Positions 62,801 to 64,000 of a stretch of DNA of 64,000 nt are shown piece by piece. Both the position numbers and the translations under genes were made by a program. Within the stretch, counting starts at the first letter, position 1. Every line of letters starts with the position of its first letter. The notes below the pieces were generated by a model. The model saw only the letters and a program-made list of their open reading frames with translations, was not told where the DNA came from and did no database searches. The stretch covers positions 21,821,928 through 21,885,927 of the forward strand of contig JASWHV010000001.1 of the NCBI GenBank assembly GCA_030760725.1. Reading direction: 5' to 3'. Source of the DNA: Neostapfia colusana. Taxonomy: Eukaryota > Streptophyta > Magnoliopsida > Poales > Poaceae.

Positions 62801-63999
62801 TCCACCGTTCTGGTCGAACAATGGATGATTCCTTTATGTTTGGTCAACCAATCCATACCCAAAATAATATCTATCCCTTGTGAGTCTATCACTATGAGGT
62901 TAGCAGTAAATACTACCCCATTAATGTCTAGGCTCACTTTGGGACACACTTGTCTTGTCCTTATTTCTCCACCTGGAGAGTTTACCGCTAGCATATGGTT
63001 CATTTGTGTGGTTGCTAGGTCATGCTTCTTAACAAACCCTTGAGCAATGAACGAGTGGGTAGCACCAGAATCAAACAGCAGAGTTGCAAGGTGTAAATTG
63101 GCAGGAAATTTACCAACTACCACGTCGGATGCCTCTTGTGCTTCCTCCATAGTGACGTGGTTCACCCGTCCTCTCACTACATTCTGCTGTTGTGGCGGCG
63201 CAGGCTTCTTCTTTGGGCATTTATGGGCGTAGTGCCCCACTTCACCACAGCTGAAACATTGCACCCCAATCTTAGATGTCTGGCCCTTGTTGTCTTGGGG
63301 TTGGTTTGGGGGTCCTTGCACTGCTGGTCGAGGTGGATATGCGGGGCGAGGCTGCTGCACAAACTGACGTGGCGGCTGTGCTGGTGCCGCGGGTGGACTG
63401 TAGTTTGGGTTGTACCCTCTTGGTGCTGAATAGGGTACCGCAGCACGGTTCGTTTGCCCCGTAGGTTGTTGCATCATACGTGGGCGGGTGTTGCTCCCTG
63501 AGGCCTGATGTGACCACCCCGCCTTCCTCTTATTCTCATTTTCCAGGGCCTTTAGCTTACTTTCCACCACAAATGCTCTGTCCACCATCTTTTGAAAGCT
63601 TTCATACTCATTGGAGGACATTGCACACTGCATCTCTGCGGTAAGTCCTTCCTCGAAACAATCTTGTTTCTGCTCATCAGTCTCTATGTCTCGTGGAGCA
63701 TAACGGGATAGTTGAGTAAATTTAGTGAGGTATTCCCTCACCGTCATGTTTCCCTGCTGCAGTCCCAAAAACTCCTTCCTCTTGTTTTCGAGTTCACCTC
63801 TTGGGATGTAGTGGTTGCAGAAGCTACGCTTGAACTCTTCCCAAGTGATGCTCTCAGGGTCATGATGGGCGGCCACGTAGGCGGTCCACCAATCAGCAGC
63901 AGGTCCATGCAATTGATGAGAGGCAAACAGCACCCTCTCATACCCTTGGCATTGTATTATCCTCATCTTACTTTCAATGGTCTTCAGCCAATCATCTGC
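59815..63999 (-). CDS. gag-pol: C2 gag-pol polyprotein, N-terminus beyond the window
   Basis: Open from the right edge (in-frame ADDWLKTIESKMRIIQC) to TAG at 59815-59817, more than 1390 codons and undamaged. In order: capsid-type gag (ADWWTAYVAAHH, SFCNHYIPRGE); zinc knuckle CFSCGEVGHYAHKC; protease FDSGATHSF; RT with FIDDILVF; RNase H YCDGSGNGLGCVL; integrase HHCC finger, then DFVVGLPRT, SDRGTQFTS and QTDGQTERTN; and a C-terminal chromodomain (IRMCKVQWKHHSEEEATWER). It is about as close to C1 as two separate families of one clade. An ATG at 63966 is internal, not the true start. Confidence 0.95.
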   Translation of the reverse strand, partial: ADDWLKTIESKMRIIQCQGYERVLFASHQLHGPAADWWTAYVAAHHDPESITWEEFKRSFCNHYIPRGELENKRKEFLGLQQGNMTVREYLTKFTQLSRYAPRDIETDEQKQDCFEEGLTAEMQCAMSSNEYESFQKMVDRAFVVESKLKALENENKRKAGWSHQASGSNTRPRMMQQPTGQTNRAAVPYSAPRGYNPNYSPPAAPAQPPRQFVQQPRPAYPPRPAVQGPPNQPQDNKGQTSKIGVQCFSCGEVGHYAHKCPKKKPAPPQQQNVVRGRVNHVTMEEAQEASDVVVGKFPANLHLATLLFDSGATHSFIAQGFVKKHDLATTQMNHMLAVNSPGGEIRTRQVCPKVSLDINGVVFTANLIVIDSQGIDIILGMDWLTKHKGIIHCSTRTVELTHPNGTRVKFITIHEPRRDIKLNQVEVKVEEIRTIRDYPDVFPEELPGMPPDRDVEFAIELVPGTAPIYKRPYRMDSKQLGELKDHLRKLTEKGYIRPSSSPWGAPVIFVPKKDGTQRLCVDYRALNEVTIKNKYPLPRIEDLFDQLRGACVFSKIDLRSGYHQLKIRQSDIPKTAFVSRYGLYEYTVMPFGLTNAPAYFMYLMNKVFMEYLDKFVVVFIDDILVFPKDEEEHEKHLRLVLQRLREHQLYAKLSKCEFWLKRVPFLGHIISEGGISVDPAKIEDIQKWKTPENVGEVRSFLGLAGYYRRFIEGFSKISRPLTKLLEKGITFTWTPQCETSFQELKKRLTTAPVLVMPDMQKNFTVYCDGSGNGLGCVLMQEGHVVAYASRQLRKHEKNYPTHDLELAAVVHALKIWRHYLMGKRTEIYTDHKSLKYIFTQPDLNLRQRRWLELINDFDVGINYHPGKANVVADALSRKVQVNKLSLKDMPAELKDEVIRLNLCLVNSGEAIAMEVDSTLEQDIREGQKNDEKIQEIRQLIKENKAPGFREDEQGTVWHGKRICVPEVKEIRELILKEAHDSDYSIHPGSTKMYQDLKSRYWWYGMKRDVAEHVALCDTCQLVKAEHQRPAGLLQPLKVPEWKWEEISTDFVVGLPRTQSGYDSIWVIIDRLTKVAHFIPVKESYSGSKLAELYMSRIVCYHGVPKKIVSDRGTQFTSRFWQKLHETIGTHLNFSSAYHPQTDGQTERTNQILEDMLRACALKNNRSWDKNLPYAEFSYNNSYQASMKMSPFEALYGRKCRTPLFWNQTGESKVFGPEVLQEAEAKVREIRNNLRIAQTHQKSYADVRRRELVFNVGDYVYLKVSPIRGLRRFKVKGKLSPRYIGPFQVLERKGEVAYKLELPVHLSDVHDVFHVSQLKKCLRTPEEVLPMNEVDVAEDLSYAEQPYKILETMERLTRNKRIRMCKVQWKHHSEEEATWEREDELKAQFPELFS

Positions 64000-64000
64000 C

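Larger units (their letters stand above)
56435..64000 (-). mobile_element. C2: chromovirus on the minus strand, truncated by window edge
   Basis: The 3' LTR (56435-59769), polypurine tract and a long gag-pol ORF open to the right edge. It is inserted in T9 pol. The left flank ACCCG is the presumptive target duplication; the other side is outside. It has the same lineage and polypurine tract as C1 but a distinct LTR and polyprotein. Confidence 0.93.

Overview
The window is wholly transposon-derived DNA from a flowering plant, most likely a grass: every recognisable protein belongs to Ty3/gypsy LTR retrotransposons of kinds common in grass genomes, and I see no host gene, tRNA, rRNA or bacterial feature. 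The assignment to grasses rests on family recognition from memory, not on a search.

Two lineages are present. Family T (elements T1-T10) is Tat-like. It has LTRs of about 1.1 kb that begin TGTCGGTACC and end CACTTCGACA, a TTTGGCGCGCCAGG primer site, a gag-protease ORF separated from pol by a single in-frame UAG, two RNase H domains, and in some copies an antisense ORF (aORF) beside the 3' LTR. Family C (C1, C2) is chromovirus-like (Tekay/Del type). It has long LTRs of about 3 kb, an initiator-Met tRNA primer site, one gag-pol ORF, and an integrase ending in a chromodomain.

Layout. 1-405 is the end of a plus-strand T LTR (T1) inserted in the 3' LTR of a minus-strand element, T2. T2 runs discontinuously from 406 to 30713 and is broken by three insertions: T3 (1881-17807, target duplication GGCAC), a solo LTR T6 (18786-19882, GAAGC) and a complete element T7 (21396-30508, GTGCG). 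T3 in turn holds T4 (4150-10994, with an intact pol) and the fragment T5 (10995 to about 13386). At 30714 a partial plus-strand LTR (T8) begins. T9 is inserted in it at 31166. T9's 5' LTR is split by C1 (31566-51391, CGAGC), and C1's 5' LTR is split by T10 (33208-43763, GCACT). T9's gag (52142-54658) is intact, while its pol (54659-56434) is decayed and cut by C2, which runs off the right edge.

Functionally the T elements fall into two complementary forms. T4 and T7 carry gag-UAG-pol but have lost the aORF. T10 carries a complete 576-aa aORF plus protease-less gag and has lost almost all of pol, so it must depend on a helper for mobilisation. The most unusual sequence features are the conserved gag UAG, a TATA box lying in a hairpin whose arms covary between copies, G-box hairpin repeat arrays found in both T LTRs and the unrelated C1 LTR, and two insertions at exactly the same hairpin site.
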